In this document: positions 11,490-19,793 of the stretch, piece by piece
How positions within the stretch are numbered: position 1 is the stretch's first letter
Layout: each line of letters begins with the position of its first letter
Source: Klebsiella pneumoniae
GTDB taxonomy: Bacteria; Verrucomicrobiota; Verrucomicrobiia; Limisphaerales; SXTU01
Direction of reading: 5' to 3'
DNA length: 64,000 bases
NCBI GenBank assembly: GCA_943330855.2
Contig: CALQJI020000004.1
Location: 1 to 64,000, forward strand
Position numbers and translations under genes: made by a program
Notes under the pieces: generated by a model
Told to the model about the DNA's origin: nothing
Databases searched by the model: none
The model's input: only the letters and a program-made list of their open reading frames with translations

Positions 11490-11511
11490 GAGACGACGTA
11501 AGGAGTCTCTG
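11484..11511. repeat. Half element overlapping the xseA stop (GTAGGAGACGACGTAAGGAG)
   Basis: Carries the xseA TAG stop. It resembles the arms at 24925-25021 (gtagatgacgacgtgaggag) and more distantly the TAGCCGCCGA family. No clear inverted partner was seen close by. Confidence 0.5.
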
Positions 11512-11532
11512 ATTCTCCCGGGAAGAGGAGTG

Positions 11533-11634
11533 GCCCGCGAATCACGCGAATTGCCGCGAATGAAGGCGGGGGATTGCCGCTGGCTTCACCAAACGCACAA
11601 CCCCAATTCGCGCTGATTCGCGTGATTCGCGGGC
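11533..11634. repeat. Inverted element with CGCGAATCA-type arms
   Basis: The left arm gcccgcgaatcacgcgaat is matched by the right arm attcgcgtgattcgcgggc, a perfect 19-bp outer inverted repeat. Inner units of the CGCGAAT type degenerate toward the centre. Lies between xseA and the next plus-strand gene. Confidence 0.85.
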
Positions 11635-11681
11635 ACAATTCAGCGTTGCATTTGCCCCCGTGCCTCCGCTCACCATTCGCC

Positions 11682-12689
11682 ATGCGCTCCACCTGTTTCG
11701 CCGCTGCCGCCTTACTGGGCTTCCTCATCTCCGCGTCCGCAGCTCTGCCCGAGGGCGTGCGGCGCGTGAAGGTGCTCAACTACCCCGACTGCTTCGAACT
11801 CTCCAACGCCGACACCAAGGTCACGCTCGGCCACCACGTCGGCGGGCGCGTGCTCGAATACACGCACCAAGGCAAGAACGCCCTCTACCTCGACCCGCGC
11901 GAGGAGAAGTGGGGCACGCCCGGCGGACCGAAAGCGCCGTCCAGCGCGGGCCGCTTCGACATCGGGCCGGAGTATCTCATTCCCAAGCGCGACAAGCTCT
12001 GGGCTGGCGAATGGCAGGCCGAGGCCACCGGCCCGCGTTCCGTGCGCCTCACCAGCCAGCCCGACGAAGCCACCGGCGTGCAGCTCATCCGCAATTTCCG
12101 CCTCGCCGCCACGGGCACCCATCTCGCCTGCGAGCAGGTCATCAAGAACGTTTCCAAGGAGCCGAAGTTCTGGGCGCACTGGAGCCGCACCTTCGCGGTC
12201 CACGGCGGCATCGGTGTCATCCCGCAGACGCCGGACACGCGGCGCTTCCCGACCGGCTTCGTGATGTATAACCAAGGCGCGGAGCATTCCATCATCCTCA
12301 AGCCCACGGACCCAAACGTGCGGATGCGCGGCAACTTCCTCGAAGTCCTCGGCCCCACGAAGCAGCCCAAACTCGGCTTCGACTCGAACGCCGGCTGGTT
12401 CGCCTACGTGATGCCGCACGACCAGGCGTTCGTGAAGCGCTACCCCTCGCCCAAAGACGGCGTGTATCCCGAAATCGCCGGGCTGACGCTGTGCTTCTGG
12501 TATCCGCAGGCGAGCTTCGTCCCCGCGTGCGAGCTGGAGCCGCACGGCCCGCGGAAGACCATCGCGCCGGGCGCGAGCGTGAGCTTCACGGAGGACTGGT
12601 ATCTGCTGCCGCACAAGTTCCCGGCGGCGGGCGAGCAGATTGACTTGGAGAAACTTGCGGCGCAGGTGGAACGCGCGGTGAAGAACTGA
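11682..12689 (+). CDS. Secreted protein of unknown function (DUF4380-like)
   Basis: 335 residues with a clean signal peptide (MRSTCFAAAALLGFLISASA). The mature protein begins with a beta-rich region (VKVLNYPDCFELSNADTKVTLG, HVGGRVLEYTHQGKNALYLD). Later come GTHLACEQVIKNVSKEPKFWAHWSRTF, a galactose-mutarotase-like pattern, and a DEW-like ending SFTEDWYLLPHKFP. The fold resembles DUF4380/aldose-epimerase-like carbohydrate-binding proteins, but no catalytic residues are assigned. ATG 11682 was chosen because it starts the signal peptide. Followed after 51 bp by a secreted hydrolase on the same strand, so the two may be co-transcribed. Confidence 0.75.
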   Translation: MRSTCFAAAALLGFLISASAALPEGVRRVKVLNYPDCFELSNADTKVTLGHHVGGRVLEYTHQGKNALYLDPREEKWGTPGGPKAPSSAGRFDIGPEYLIPKRDKLWAGEWQAEATGPRSVRLTSQPDEATGVQLIRNFRLAATGTHLACEQVIKNVSKEPKFWAHWSRTFAVHGGIGVIPQTPDTRRFPTGFVMYNQGAEHSIILKPTDPNVRMRGNFLEVLGPTKQPKLGFDSNAGWFAYVMPHDQAFVKRYPSPKDGVYPEIAGLTLCFWYPQASFVPACELEPHGPRKTIAPGASVSFTEDWYLLPHKFPAAGEQIDLEKLAAQVERAVKN

Positions 12690-12740
12690 AAACCGCTTCT
12701 CCGCTTGCCCACGCCCGCCGGCTCCTTCAGCTTTCGCCGC

Positions 12741-13502
12741 ATGAAACCAGTCTCGCTCCGCCTTGCCCTCGTTGCTGTTTGCCTCGCGAGCTTCTCCCTC
12801 GGCCTGCCCGCCGCCGAGCCGATTGCGCGCGGCTTCCAGAACCGCGTCTTCACGGACGCGGAAGGCAAGAAACACCCGTTCGTCATCTACGTGCCGGCGA
12901 AGTTCGAGCCGGGCAGCAAACCGCCCGGCATGCTTTTCCTCCACGGAGCCGGCGAACGCGGGAACAACAACATTGACCAAATCATGGTCGGCCTCGGGCC
13001 TGCCATCTGGAAGCGCAAGGCCAACTTCCCCTTCGTTACCGTCATCCCGCAGTGCCGCACTGGCTCCAACTGGCTCGCCGACGGCCCCGACGCGCAATGG
13101 GCGCTCGCGATGCTGAAGCAGACGCAGACCGAGTTCGCCACCGACCCCGACCGCGTTTATCTCACGGGCCTCTCGATGGGCGGCAGCGGCACCTGGAGCC
13201 TCGCGGCGAAAGACCCTTCCGCCTGGGCGGCCATCGTGCCCATGTGCTCGGGGCCGGACGCGGCCAACGCGGAGAAGTTCGCCACCGCCCGCCTGCCCAT
13301 CTGGAATTTCTGCGGCGACAAGGACCGCGAAGGCACCGTGAAGGCCAACCGCACCATGCACGAAGTCCTCACCAAGGCCGGCGCGAACGCCAAATACACC
13401 GAGTATCCCGGCGTGGGTCACAACTGCTGGGACGACGCCTACGCCACCGACGCCCTTTACACTTGGCTGCTGGAACAAGCGCGCAGCAAGAACAAGAAGT
13501 GA
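12741..13502 (+). CDS. Secreted alpha/beta hydrolase (esterase / prolyl-oligopeptidase-like)
   Basis: 253 residues with signal peptide (MKPVSLRLALVAVCLASFSLG). The alpha/beta-hydrolase triad can be placed: nucleophile Ser in GLSMGGSGTW at about residue 152, acid Asp in FCGDKDREG at about 195, His in GVGHNCWDDAY at about 228. The oxyanion segment is FLHGAGERG. Short proteins of this kind are annotated as phospholipase/carboxylesterase or dienelactone-hydrolase-like; many act on plant polysaccharide esters. ATG 12741 starts the signal peptide. It follows the DUF4380-like gene with a short gap and could share its transcript. Confidence 0.87.
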   Translation: MKPVSLRLALVAVCLASFSLGLPAAEPIARGFQNRVFTDAEGKKHPFVIYVPAKFEPGSKPPGMLFLHGAGERGNNNIDQIMVGLGPAIWKRKANFPFVTVIPQCRTGSNWLADGPDAQWALAMLKQTQTEFATDPDRVYLTGLSMGGSGTWSLAAKDPSAWAAIVPMCSGPDAANAEKFATARLPIWNFCGDKDREGTVKANRTMHEVLTKAGANAKYTEYPGVGHNCWDDAYATDALYTWLLEQARSKNKK

Positions 13503-13583
13503 CGCAGTAGGTCAGCGCATCTTGCCTGACCTCCATCTGGATTGATTCCGCTTGAGCGGGAGCTGGTTGATCAGAAGCCAGCC

Positions 13584-13619
13584 GGGACGCGCTGTCCTCA
13601 CCGCGCCGGTGGGCGTCCC
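13584..13619. repeat. Hairpin GGGACGC / GCGTCCC
   Basis: A 7-bp perfect inverted repeat around a GC-rich loop, in the 217-bp gap between the hydrolase and the oxidoreductase. It could act as a transcription terminator, though no T-run follows. The rest of the gap shows only a small AGGTCA/TGACCT inverted pair near 13510-13532. Confidence 0.45.
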
Positions 13620-13719
13620 AACCGTGTCTGGCGGCGCGCTAACGACAGCCGCGCCCGAGCACGAGAGTTTTTTCGGGCCACGCATCATTCACAAAGCCGG
13701 TTAGAGCCTCATAGCCTTT

Positions 13720-14757
13720 ATGCCCATCTCAGTCGCCATCCTCACACACGCCGCCGGACCGCACCTCGACGCCTATCTCGCCGGCCTCGCGGCCAGCAGC
13801 GAAGTGGGCGAAGTCTCCATCGCCGACCCGAGCGGAGCCACGTTCGCCGCCGCGCAGAAAACGCTCGGGCCGAAGCTGAAGGCCACTGGGAAGGACGTTG
13901 TCGCCGTGCTGCGCGAGGCGAAGCCGAAGCTGGCGCTCGTCACGATGGAAGCCGTGCTCGCGCCACCGGCGATTGACGCCGCGTTGGATCAGGGCTGCCA
14001 TGTGCTCGCCGAGAAGCCCGCCTGTGTGCGTGCGTCGGACTTCGAGCCGCTCGTGCGCAAGGCCGAGGGCAAGCACCTGCACCTGATGCTCGCCTTTGCC
14101 AACCGCCTCAAGGCGGAGGCCCGCGAAGCGCAGCGGCTCGTGCGCGAGGGGCGACTCGGCAAGCTCTACGGCATGGAGATTCACCTCGTCGCCGACCAGA
14201 CGCGGCTGAAGAACGAGAGTTATCGCAAGAGCTGGATGGGCCAGCAGGCCCGCGCCGGCGGCGGGCATCTCACGTGGCTCGGCATTCACTGGCTGGACCT
14301 GGCGCTGTTCATCACCGGCGCGGAGGTCGAGGCCGTCGCGGGCTTCTCCGGCAATGTCGGCGGGCAGCCGATGGACGTGGAGGACTCGAACGCCGCCGCC
14401 TTACGCTTCAGCAACGGAATGCTCGGCACGCTCACCAGCGGCTACTACCTCGACCGCGGTTATCACCAGCATCTCAAGCTCTGGGGCGAGCAGGGTTGGC
14501 TGGAGCTGAACCACCAGCCGGAGGTGAGCTTGAAGTGGTATTCCACCGCCGAGCCGAAGGTCAGCGGCATCCAAACTTACACACCGCCGAACGAGCCGGG
14601 CGGCTACACGCCGTGGGTCCACGCCTGCGTCCGCGCCGCCGCCGGCTTGCAAGACCCTCCGGTCACGGGGCGCGAGGGCATGCGGGTGCTGGACACGATT
14701 TATGCCTTCTACGAGGCGGCGAGATCCGGGCAGACGAAATCGGTGAAGCGAGGGTGA
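13720..14757 (+). CDS. Gfo/Idh/MocA-family oxidoreductase
   Basis: 345 residues, a standard length. An N-terminal Rossmann-type half (about 1-120) contains AEKPACVRASDFEPL, the EKP motif of the family, with Lys as catalytic/cofactor residue. The C-terminal half contains the usual GGGHLTWLGIHWLDLALF stretch, in which the histidine of HWLD is the conserved active-site residue. Family members use NAD(P) to oxidise or epimerise sugars and inositols. No signal peptide is seen, so it is likely cytoplasmic. The substrate cannot be told. The ATG start gives MPISVAILTHAAG; the usual GxGxxG is weak here (THAAGPHLDAYL). Confidence 0.9.
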   Translation: MPISVAILTHAAGPHLDAYLAGLAASSEVGEVSIADPSGATFAAAQKTLGPKLKATGKDVVAVLREAKPKLALVTMEAVLAPPAIDAALDQGCHVLAEKPACVRASDFEPLVRKAEGKHLHLMLAFANRLKAEAREAQRLVREGRLGKLYGMEIHLVADQTRLKNESYRKSWMGQQARAGGGHLTWLGIHWLDLALFITGAEVEAVAGFSGNVGGQPMDVEDSNAAALRFSNGMLGTLTSGYYLDRGYHQHLKLWGEQGWLELNHQPEVSLKWYSTAEPKVSGIQTYTPPNEPGGYTPWVHACVRAAAGLQDPPVTGREGMRVLDTIYAFYEAARSGQTKSVKRG

Positions 14758-14800
14758 GCAGCGCAGACGCAAGCCGCTCGGCGTCGTCCGAAAGGAATCG

Positions 14801-15001
14801 TTACAAGCCCCGTGCTTTCGCAGCCCACCCTTGGCGCATGAGGGTGAGCAAGTGCGCGAGGGCTTGCTCGTAGGATTGGTTCCGCTCCGCCGAGAGCTGG
14901 CGGGCGCGCTTGTCCAGTTGCGCGGCCATTTCGCTGGCTTTCTCCGGTGGGCAGCCGACGGCCACCAGCGCCTGCGAGAGTTGGGCCAAATCAGCGTTCA
15001 A
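14801..15001 (-). CDS. Small conserved-looking hypothetical protein (66 aa)
   Basis: 66 residues, predicted to be all helical: MNADLAQLSQALVAVGCPPE followed by a charged helix and the ending QGWAAKARGL. It starts at a TTG four bases after the stop of the upstream cyclophilin gene, which suggests translational coupling. No family is recognised. It is not XseB, whose central motif is absent. It could be a chance frame, but spacing and composition favour a real gene. Confidence 0.4.
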   Translation of the reverse strand: MNADLAQLSQALVAVGCPPEKASEMAAQLDKRARQLSAERNQSYEQALAHLLTLMRQGWAAKARGL

Positions 15002-15005
15002 GGCG

Positions 15006-15542
15006 TTACGCCTTCACCGAGTCGCGCGGGACGATTTGCACGGTCTCCACGCTCATGCGGCGCGTCGGGCGGCTCTTCTCGCCACCGCCGGCGTTCTTGG
15101 TTTCCACGCTGCCGATGGCTTCGAGCACGTCGTCACCGGCAATGACTTTGCCGAAGGCGGTGTATTGGCGGTCGAGGAACTTGGCGTCGGCGAGGCAGAC
15201 GAAGAACTGGCAGCCGGCGCTGTCCGGGTCTGAGGAACGCGCGGCGGAGAGCACGCCGCGAACGTGCGGGCGGTCGTTGAACTCGGCCTTGATCTTGTAG
15301 CCGGGATCGCCGGTGCCCCAGCGGGCTTCATTCGCGACGTCCTTGGTGAGCGGGTCGCCGCCCTGGATCATGAAGCCCTTCACGACGCGATGGAACGCGG
15401 TGCCGTCGTAAAATCCCTTGCGCGCGAGCTTCTTGAAGTTCTCGACGTGGCCAGGGGCTACGTCGGACCAGAACTCGACGACCATCTGGCCGTGGCAGGT
15501 GTTGATGAGGGCGACTTCGTTGGCAGGGGCGGGGGTGCTCAT
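15006..15542 (-). CDS. Peptidyl-prolyl cis-trans isomerase, cyclophilin type (cytoplasmic)
   Basis: 178 residues without signal peptide. Cyclophilin core: the catalytic Arg is in FHRVVKGFMIQGGD at about residues 50-63, followed by GVLSAARSSDPDSAGCQFFVCL, and Phe/Leu pocket residues are conserved. It catalyses proline isomerisation during folding. ATG 15542 was chosen because the part upstream in the same frame is a shadow of the neighbouring paralogue. Second gene of a two-cyclophilin operon, 25 bp after the exported copy. Confidence 0.93.
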   Translation of the reverse strand: MSTPAPANEVALINTCHGQMVVEFWSDVAPGHVENFKKLARKGFYDGTAFHRVVKGFMIQGGDPLTKDVANEARWGTGDPGYKIKAEFNDRPHVRGVLSAARSSDPDSAGCQFFVCLADAKFLDRQYTAFGKVIAGDDVLEAIGSVETKNAGGGEKSRPTRRMSVETVQIVPRDSVKA

Positions 15543-15567
15543 GAGTGGATGCGGTGTGGGACGTTGG

Positions 15568-16173
15568 TTACTTGATGGAGTCGGCGAGGACAATCTTGAT
15601 GCTCTCGACGAGGACGGGGCGCTGGGGCTTGCTGCCTTTCGCGCCGCCGACGGGGACGGCTTCGAGCTTGTCGAGCACGTCGAGGCCTTTGAGGACTTTA
15701 CCGAAGACGGTGTATTGGTTGTCGAGGTTGGTGGCGCGCTTGAAGCAGATGAAGAACTGGCTGCCGGCGGAATCGGGGTCGGAGCTGCGGGCCATGGAGA
15801 GCACCCCCTTGTCATGCGGACGGGCGTTGAACTCGGCCTTAATCTTGTAGCCGGGATCGCCCTGGCCCCAGAAGGCTTCCTTGCTCGGGTCTTTGGTGAA
15901 GGGGTCGCCGAGCTGGATCATGAAGCCGGGGATGAGGCGGTGCGACTGCGTGCCGTCGTAGAACTTGTCGTTGGCGAGCTTCTTGAAGTTCTCCACGGTC
16001 TTGGGCGCGACGTCGGGGAAGAACTCCACGACGATGTCGCCGAAGTCCTTGAACTTGAGCACGGCGACTTCCTTCGCGGCGGGTTTGGTTTCCTTCTTGT
16101 CCTGCGCCGGCACGGCGACGATGCCGAGGGCGAGGAGCAAAGCAGTGGCGGAGAGCAACAGAGTTTGTTTCAT
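15568..16173 (-). CDS. Peptidyl-prolyl cis-trans isomerase, cyclophilin type (exported)
   Basis: 201 residues. A signal peptide (MKQTLLLSATALLLALGIVA) precedes a cyclophilin domain with SHRLIPGFMIQLGDPF, GVLSMARSSDPDSAGSQFFICF and YTVFGKVLKGLDVLDKL. It is the periplasmic counterpart of the downstream gene; the two share the unusual FKAEFN-like segment YKIKAEFN, so they probably arose by duplication. The ATG start is placed at the signal peptide, 13 codons inside the open frame. Confidence 0.92.
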   Translation of the reverse strand: MKQTLLLSATALLLALGIVAVPAQDKKETKPAAKEVAVLKFKDFGDIVVEFFPDVAPKTVENFKKLANDKFYDGTQSHRLIPGFMIQLGDPFTKDPSKEAFWGQGDPGYKIKAEFNARPHDKGVLSMARSSDPDSAGSQFFICFKRATNLDNQYTVFGKVLKGLDVLDKLEAVPVGGAKGSKPQRPVLVESIKIVLADSIK

Positions 16174-16294
16174 AGCGGCGGAGGAAATGCCACGCACTCG
16201 GCGGAAAGTCACGCGGGAAAAGCCCGTCCAAAGCAGGTTAGTGCTTCCAGCCGGACTTCTGATTGGGAGTTACCGCTCAAGCGAACCCCTCCCC

Positions 16295-16368
16295 GGTAGG
16301 GCTGGGCTGCGCGCGGCCTCGAGCCCATCCAGCAGATTCCCCGAGGACGCGCGCAGCGCGTCCCTACC
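16295..16368. repeat. Inverted repeat GGTAGGG...CCCTACC with CGCGCGC core
   Basis: The left end ggtaggg plus ctgcgcgcgg pairs with the right end cgcgcgcag plus ccctacc. An inner GCCTCGAG lies near the middle. It looks like an intergenic hairpin element. Confidence 0.6.
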
Positions 16369-16382
16369 TGCCTCCTGTCAGC

Positions 16383-16802
16383 CCGCTTTTCCTTCACCGG
16401 AAGGCACGGGTCGGTTCGGACGGCTCGGTTCTGCCCGACGGAAATAGGCCTGTCGGCCCTACCGACCCGGTTTCCGTCCACTGGAACGACCCTGCCGGTC
16501 CTGCCACCTCGGTTTCCGTCGGCCGGAACGAGGCTTTCGGTCCCAACAGCTCGGGTTCCGTCCGCCGGATGGGCCTTCTCGGAACCGCAACTGGCCTCCC
16601 GGCTCGTCCGGAGGCCACTTTCCGACCCGAAAGTGCCTTCCAGCTCGCCGGAACCCCACTTTCAGACCTACCGACCCCCCTCCAGCCCGCTCAAACCCCG
16701 CTTTCAGACCTGTAACCCCCCTTCCCGCGAGCCAAAACCGACCCGTGCGACCTGTTTTGCCCCTTCCAAGCTACGGAACCAGCACCGCAGAGCTACTTGC
16801 CA
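16383..16802. repeat. Ten-unit degenerate 42-bp tandem repeat (minisatellite)
   Basis: Units begin at 16383, 16425, 16467, 16509, 16551, 16593, 16635, 16677, 16719 and 16761, each exactly 42 bp. Best-conserved parts are tcggtttccgtc at unit positions 1-12 and ccggaac at about 15-21. The central four units are most alike and outer ones decay. Because 42 is divisible by 3, frames on both strands show a 14-residue periodicity. Confidence 0.75.
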
Positions 16803-16816
16803 CGAAAATGGGTCCT

Positions 16817-16847
16817 CCCTCTCCCCTCCTCGGAGGAAGGGAGAGGG
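16817..16847. terminator. Hairpin CCCTCTCCCCTCC / GGAGGAAGGGAGAGGG
   Basis: A strong inverted repeat located 31 bp beyond the end of the YgfZ-like gene, which is on the minus strand and ends at 16878. It could form a stable RNA stem at the 3' end of that transcript. No U-run is evident, so any termination would not be of the classic intrinsic type. Confidence 0.5.
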
Positions 16848-16877
16848 AGTCAGGGTGCGTCGCAGTCCCTAGCCATT

Positions 16878-17942
16878 TCACCGAATGTCATTCTGAACTG
16901 GTATAACCTCCACGCTGCAATCCCCTGCCCCGCTGCGCAGCGTGAGCTGGGTGCCCGGTGCATTGTGTTCCTTGCGCACGTAGCCGAGGGCGTGGCCGGG
17001 AATGATGCTGGTGAGGTGGCCGACTTCTTTGTCGCCGACGTAGAGTTTGTCGCCGCGCGCGGGGGGCGTGGGGAGGTCGGCGGGGAGGTGGAGGGGGCGC
17101 AGGGTTTTGGCGACTTGGCCGTAGGTGCGGATGCGGGCGATGACTTCCTGGCCGATGTAACAGCCTTTGCTGTAGCTGATGGCGCGGGCTTCGAGGCCGG
17201 CTTCGGGCGGGAGATTGGTTTCATCCATGTCCTGGCCGAAGCGGGGGATGCCAGCGGCGATGCGAGCAGTTTCGAGGGCGTGCCAGCCACAGGCGCGGCC
17301 GCCGAGGGATTGGGCGGCGGCGAGGAGTTTGTCGAAGACCGCGCCGAGGGCGGCGGTGGGGATGAAGAGGTCGAAGCCGCCGGCACGGCGCGTCAGGTAG
17401 AGCTGGCCGAGCGTGGGGTCAGCGTGGGCGCTGAAGGCAAGCGGCGACGCGGGGAGTTCCCACGGGAGGGCAAGCACTGCGATCGCTTCGGCGGCGCGGG
17501 GGCCTTGGACGCTGAGGAGGCCGTAGTGTGGGGCGGCGTCGAGGAGCTGAACGTCGTCGGTGACGATGTATTTCTCCAGGCGGGCCGTGACGGCGGCGGT
17601 GTAGCCGGGCTCGAAGTCGAGGAGGAGTTCGTCGGCGAGGCGGTAGATGTTGAGGTCGCTGTGCATCTTGCCCTTGGCGTTGACGAGGGCGGCGTAACAG
17701 CCTTCGCCGACCGCGAGACGTTGCACGTCGTTGGTGACTTGGCCGTGGAGGAATTTCACGCGGTCCGCGCCGGTGAGGCAGAGGCGGCTGCGGTGGCTGA
17801 GGTCGAGGAGGCCCACGGTGTCGCGCAGGGCGGTGAGTTCGGCGGCCGCATCGCCGTAGTCAGCGATGACTTCGGTGGCGTGGACGGTGAGGAAGGTCGC
17901 GCCGAGGGCGGCGTGGAGTTCGTGGAGGGCAAGCGTTGTCAC
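16878..17942 (-). CDS. ygfZ: YgfZ/GcvT-like folate-binding protein (FeS cluster repair)
   Basis: 354 residues. The diagnostic YgfZ signature is present as YSKGCYIGQEVIARIRTYGQ at about residues 265-284, with the redox-active cysteine. Earlier comes the T-protein-like fold (LLDLSHRSRLCLTGADRVKF, VTNDVQ). YgfZ proteins bind tetrahydrofolate and support iron-sulfur enzymes such as MiaB. GTG 17942 was chosen because the protein then starts VTTLALHELHAALGA like relatives. The open frame extends to a TTG at 18053, but the extra 37 residues are proline-rich and not family-like. It lies downstream of the FeS/multiheme operon on the same strand, 160 bp away. Confidence 0.9.
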   Translation of the reverse strand: MTTLALHELHAALGATFLTVHATEVIADYGDAAAELTALRDTVGLLDLSHRSRLCLTGADRVKFLHGQVTNDVQRLAVGEGCYAALVNAKGKMHSDLNIYRLADELLLDFEPGYTAAVTARLEKYIVTDDVQLLDAAPHYGLLSVQGPRAAEAIAVLALPWELPASPLAFSAHADPTLGQLYLTRRAGGFDLFIPTAALGAVFDKLLAAAQSLGGRACGWHALETARIAAGIPRFGQDMDETNLPPEAGLEARAISYSKGCYIGQEVIARIRTYGQVAKTLRPLHLPADLPTPPARGDKLYVGDKEVGHLTSIIPGHALGYVRKEHNAPGTQLTLRSGAGDCSVEVIPVQNDIR

Positions 17943-18079
17943 GGGGGGAATGGGCTGGGGAATTTGGGGCACGGGAATGAATGCTTGCGGGCTGAGTTTT
18001 CTGGGCGTGGTCGGATGGGGGTGGACGAGCGCCGGAGAGCTGGCGCAGTTCAAGTGACTGGCGCGACTTCGGGAGGGAC

Positions 18080-18107
18080 GGTCGCCTCCTCACTTCGGCG
18101 GCTACTT
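18080..18107. repeat. Half element of the TAGCCGCCGA family at the end of the decaheme gene
   Basis: Reads gtcgcctcctcacttcggcggctac; the TAG stop codon of the decaheme gene lies inside it. Same arm as at 26636-26708, 32608-32634 and 42217-42292. The opposite arm is missing or very degenerate. Confidence 0.6.
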
Positions 18108-19793
18108 CCTGATGTGCTGGTGGGGGTGGCTGCCGTGGACGGTGTGGTAGCTATGGCAGGTGGCGCAGGTTTGGGACACGCCGCCTGCGGTGCTGTGGCA
18201 TTCGGTGCAGCTCTGCTTGTTGGGTAGGAGGATGTCCTCGGTGCGACGGCTGCTCGCGGCGTCGTGACATTCCGAGCATTTGACGATGGTGTGCTTGGCA
18301 TGGTTGAACTCGCCGCGGATGAGCCAGCGGTCGGGCGTGGCGACCCGGGCGATTTGCGGCAAGCCGTCCGCGCCGCCGGGCTTCACGTCGTGGCAGTAGG
18401 CGCAGCCGGCGAAGCGCGCGCGAGGGGAGGCATTGCCGGGGCTGGCACCGATGGCGAGCTGCTTCGAGGGGTCGCTGGCGAAGAAGATTTGTTGCTCCAA
18501 ATTTTCGCCGCTGAAGGCGCGGTCGCGGAGTTGGCGCATCTGGTCGGTGACGAATTTCTCCGTGTCGGCCTGCGCGGTGACTCCGGTGCGGCGGGCGAGG
18601 TCGGCGTATTGCGTGGGGAGGCTGCGGAGGAAGGCGCGGACGTTCGCGGGGTCGCCGTGCGGGAGGCGGAGCTGCGGGTTGAGGGCGTCAAACTGGAGGG
18701 CGTGGCAGCTCTGGCAATGCTTGGCGAAGGTGGTGGCTTGGAAGTGCGCGCCGGCGGCGGCGGGTTGGTGGCAATCGGCGCAGGCGAGGGGCTGGCCGTT
18801 GCGCTGGACAAGGGCGGAGAGGTGGAGGGCGTGGTTGAAGCGGAGGGAATTGGTGTCGGTCAGCTTTTGGGCGTGGAGCTGGAACTCGGGGTGGTCGTGG
18901 TCGAAGGATTGGAAGACGCGCGTGTAGCCGCGTTCGGGCCGTGGGACTTGGAAATGCTGGCGTCCGGCGACTTGGCGGTAATCGAAGGCAGCGGCGGGGA
19001 GCTTCTCGCCGGCCTTGCGGGAGGCTTCCATGACGGCGCCGCTGCCGTGGCAGGAGAGGCATTCCGTGTTGGCGGGCGGGGGCATCCGACCACTGCCTTG
19101 ATGCTCGCGGTGGCAGGCGGAGCAGGAGTGGTCACGGGTGACGTTGGGCTGATGGAAGCGATGGCCGGGATGACAGGAGAGGCAGTTGTTATCCAGCGCG
19201 GTCATCCCCTCGGCGGTGACGGTGTGGAGGCGGTGCGGCTCGAACGGACCGGGCCGGGCGCGGAAGGAGGAACGCACCCACTCGAGGAGGCCGCCATGTG
19301 CAGCGGTGTGACAGGCTGCGCAGCCATCGCTGCCGGGCCAGGAGTGTTTCATCTGGGCGAAGACGACGCCGTGGTGTTGCGAGGAAACGGGGCCGGCAGA
19401 GATGAAGCGCCATTGCCAGGGGCCGAAAAAACCGACGAGCAGGAGGGCGAAGGTGACCGAGGTGACGGCGACACAGAGGCGTCCGCGTTGGTTGCGGAGT
19501 GTGCGGCGAGGCTGACACTTCGGGATGACGCACGCGCAATCACCTTCGGGGAGCGGTCCGTTGGTGCAGGGGCCGCCCTGGTCCTTTGAACGCGTGCAGC
19601 GCCAACGGCCTTTTTCCTCGCCGTCTTTTTTCTCCAGCACGGGGCGACACTCGGCGGTGGCGCGGCATTCGCCGGAGGGCGAGGGGCCGATGCGGCAGGG
19701 GCAGCCTTCGCACGTCCGGCCACACTCCCAATTTTGGTTGGGCCGGTCGTAGCGGTTGCGGTCGAAATCTGGCGATGGAAGCTGGTCCTTCAT
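18102..19793 (-). CDS. Membrane-anchored decaheme cytochrome c with Cys-rich N-terminus
   Basis: 563 residues. Ten CxxCH heme sites are visible: CAACH, CLSCH, CSACH, CLSCH, CADCH, CQSCH, CAYCH, CSECH, CTECH and CATCH, consistent with a cytochrome c3-like multiheme electron conduit on the periplasmic face. Before the single membrane helix (about 104-125, VTFALLLVGFFGPWQW) lies a ~90-residue cytoplasmic segment with about 13 cysteines (CGRTCEGCPC, then GECRATAEC, GPCTNGPLPEGDCAC), possibly binding a metal or FeS centre. The start codon directly abuts the stop of the upstream b-type gene, so it is the last gene of the redox operon. Its stop codon is inside a repeat element. Confidence 0.9.
   Translation of the reverse strand: MKDQLPSPDFDRNRYDRPNQNWECGRTCEGCPCRIGPSPSGECRATAECRPVLEKKDGEEKGRWRCTRSKDQGGPCTNGPLPEGDCACVIPKCQPRRTLRNQRGRLCVAVTSVTFALLLVGFFGPWQWRFISAGPVSSQHHGVVFAQMKHSWPGSDGCAACHTAAHGGLLEWVRSSFRARPGPFEPHRLHTVTAEGMTALDNNCLSCHPGHRFHQPNVTRDHSCSACHREHQGSGRMPPPANTECLSCHGSGAVMEASRKAGEKLPAAAFDYRQVAGRQHFQVPRPERGYTRVFQSFDHDHPEFQLHAQKLTDTNSLRFNHALHLSALVQRNGQPLACADCHQPAAAGAHFQATTFAKHCQSCHALQFDALNPQLRLPHGDPANVRAFLRSLPTQYADLARRTGVTAQADTEKFVTDQMRQLRDRAFSGENLEQQIFFASDPSKQLAIGASPGNASPRARFAGCAYCHDVKPGGADGLPQIARVATPDRWLIRGEFNHAKHTIVKCSECHDAASSRRTEDILLPNKQSCTECHSTAGGVSQTCATCHSYHTVHGSHPHQHIRK

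Larger units (their letters stand above)
16174..16877. other. 704-bp gene-free gap holding hairpins and a 42-bp minisatellite
   Basis: Between the exported cyclophilin (start) and the YgfZ-like gene (end). It contains a GC-rich inverted repeat at 16295-16368, ten 42-bp tandem units at 16383-16802 and a hairpin at 16817-16847. Frames running through it are repeat translations and are not considered genes. Confidence 0.7.

Noticed and set aside
11712..13478. 588-codon minus-strand frame
   Set aside because: Antisense to two plus-strand genes with clear signal peptides and catalytic motifs; no recognisable domain.
14801..15001. XseB (small subunit of exonuclease VII)
   Set aside because: Length fits, but the conserved XseB core around the helical EEAL...LE region is absent and xseA is 3 kb away on the other strand.
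16263..16715. A 150-residue protein with 14-residue repeats
   Set aside because: Periodicity follows from the 42-bp unit in any frame; the reverse strand gives equally regular repeats and there is no start context, so coding is not supported.
16383..16802. CRISPR array
   Set aside because: The units are contiguous and degenerate throughout, with no conserved repeat alternating with unique spacers, and no cas genes are near.
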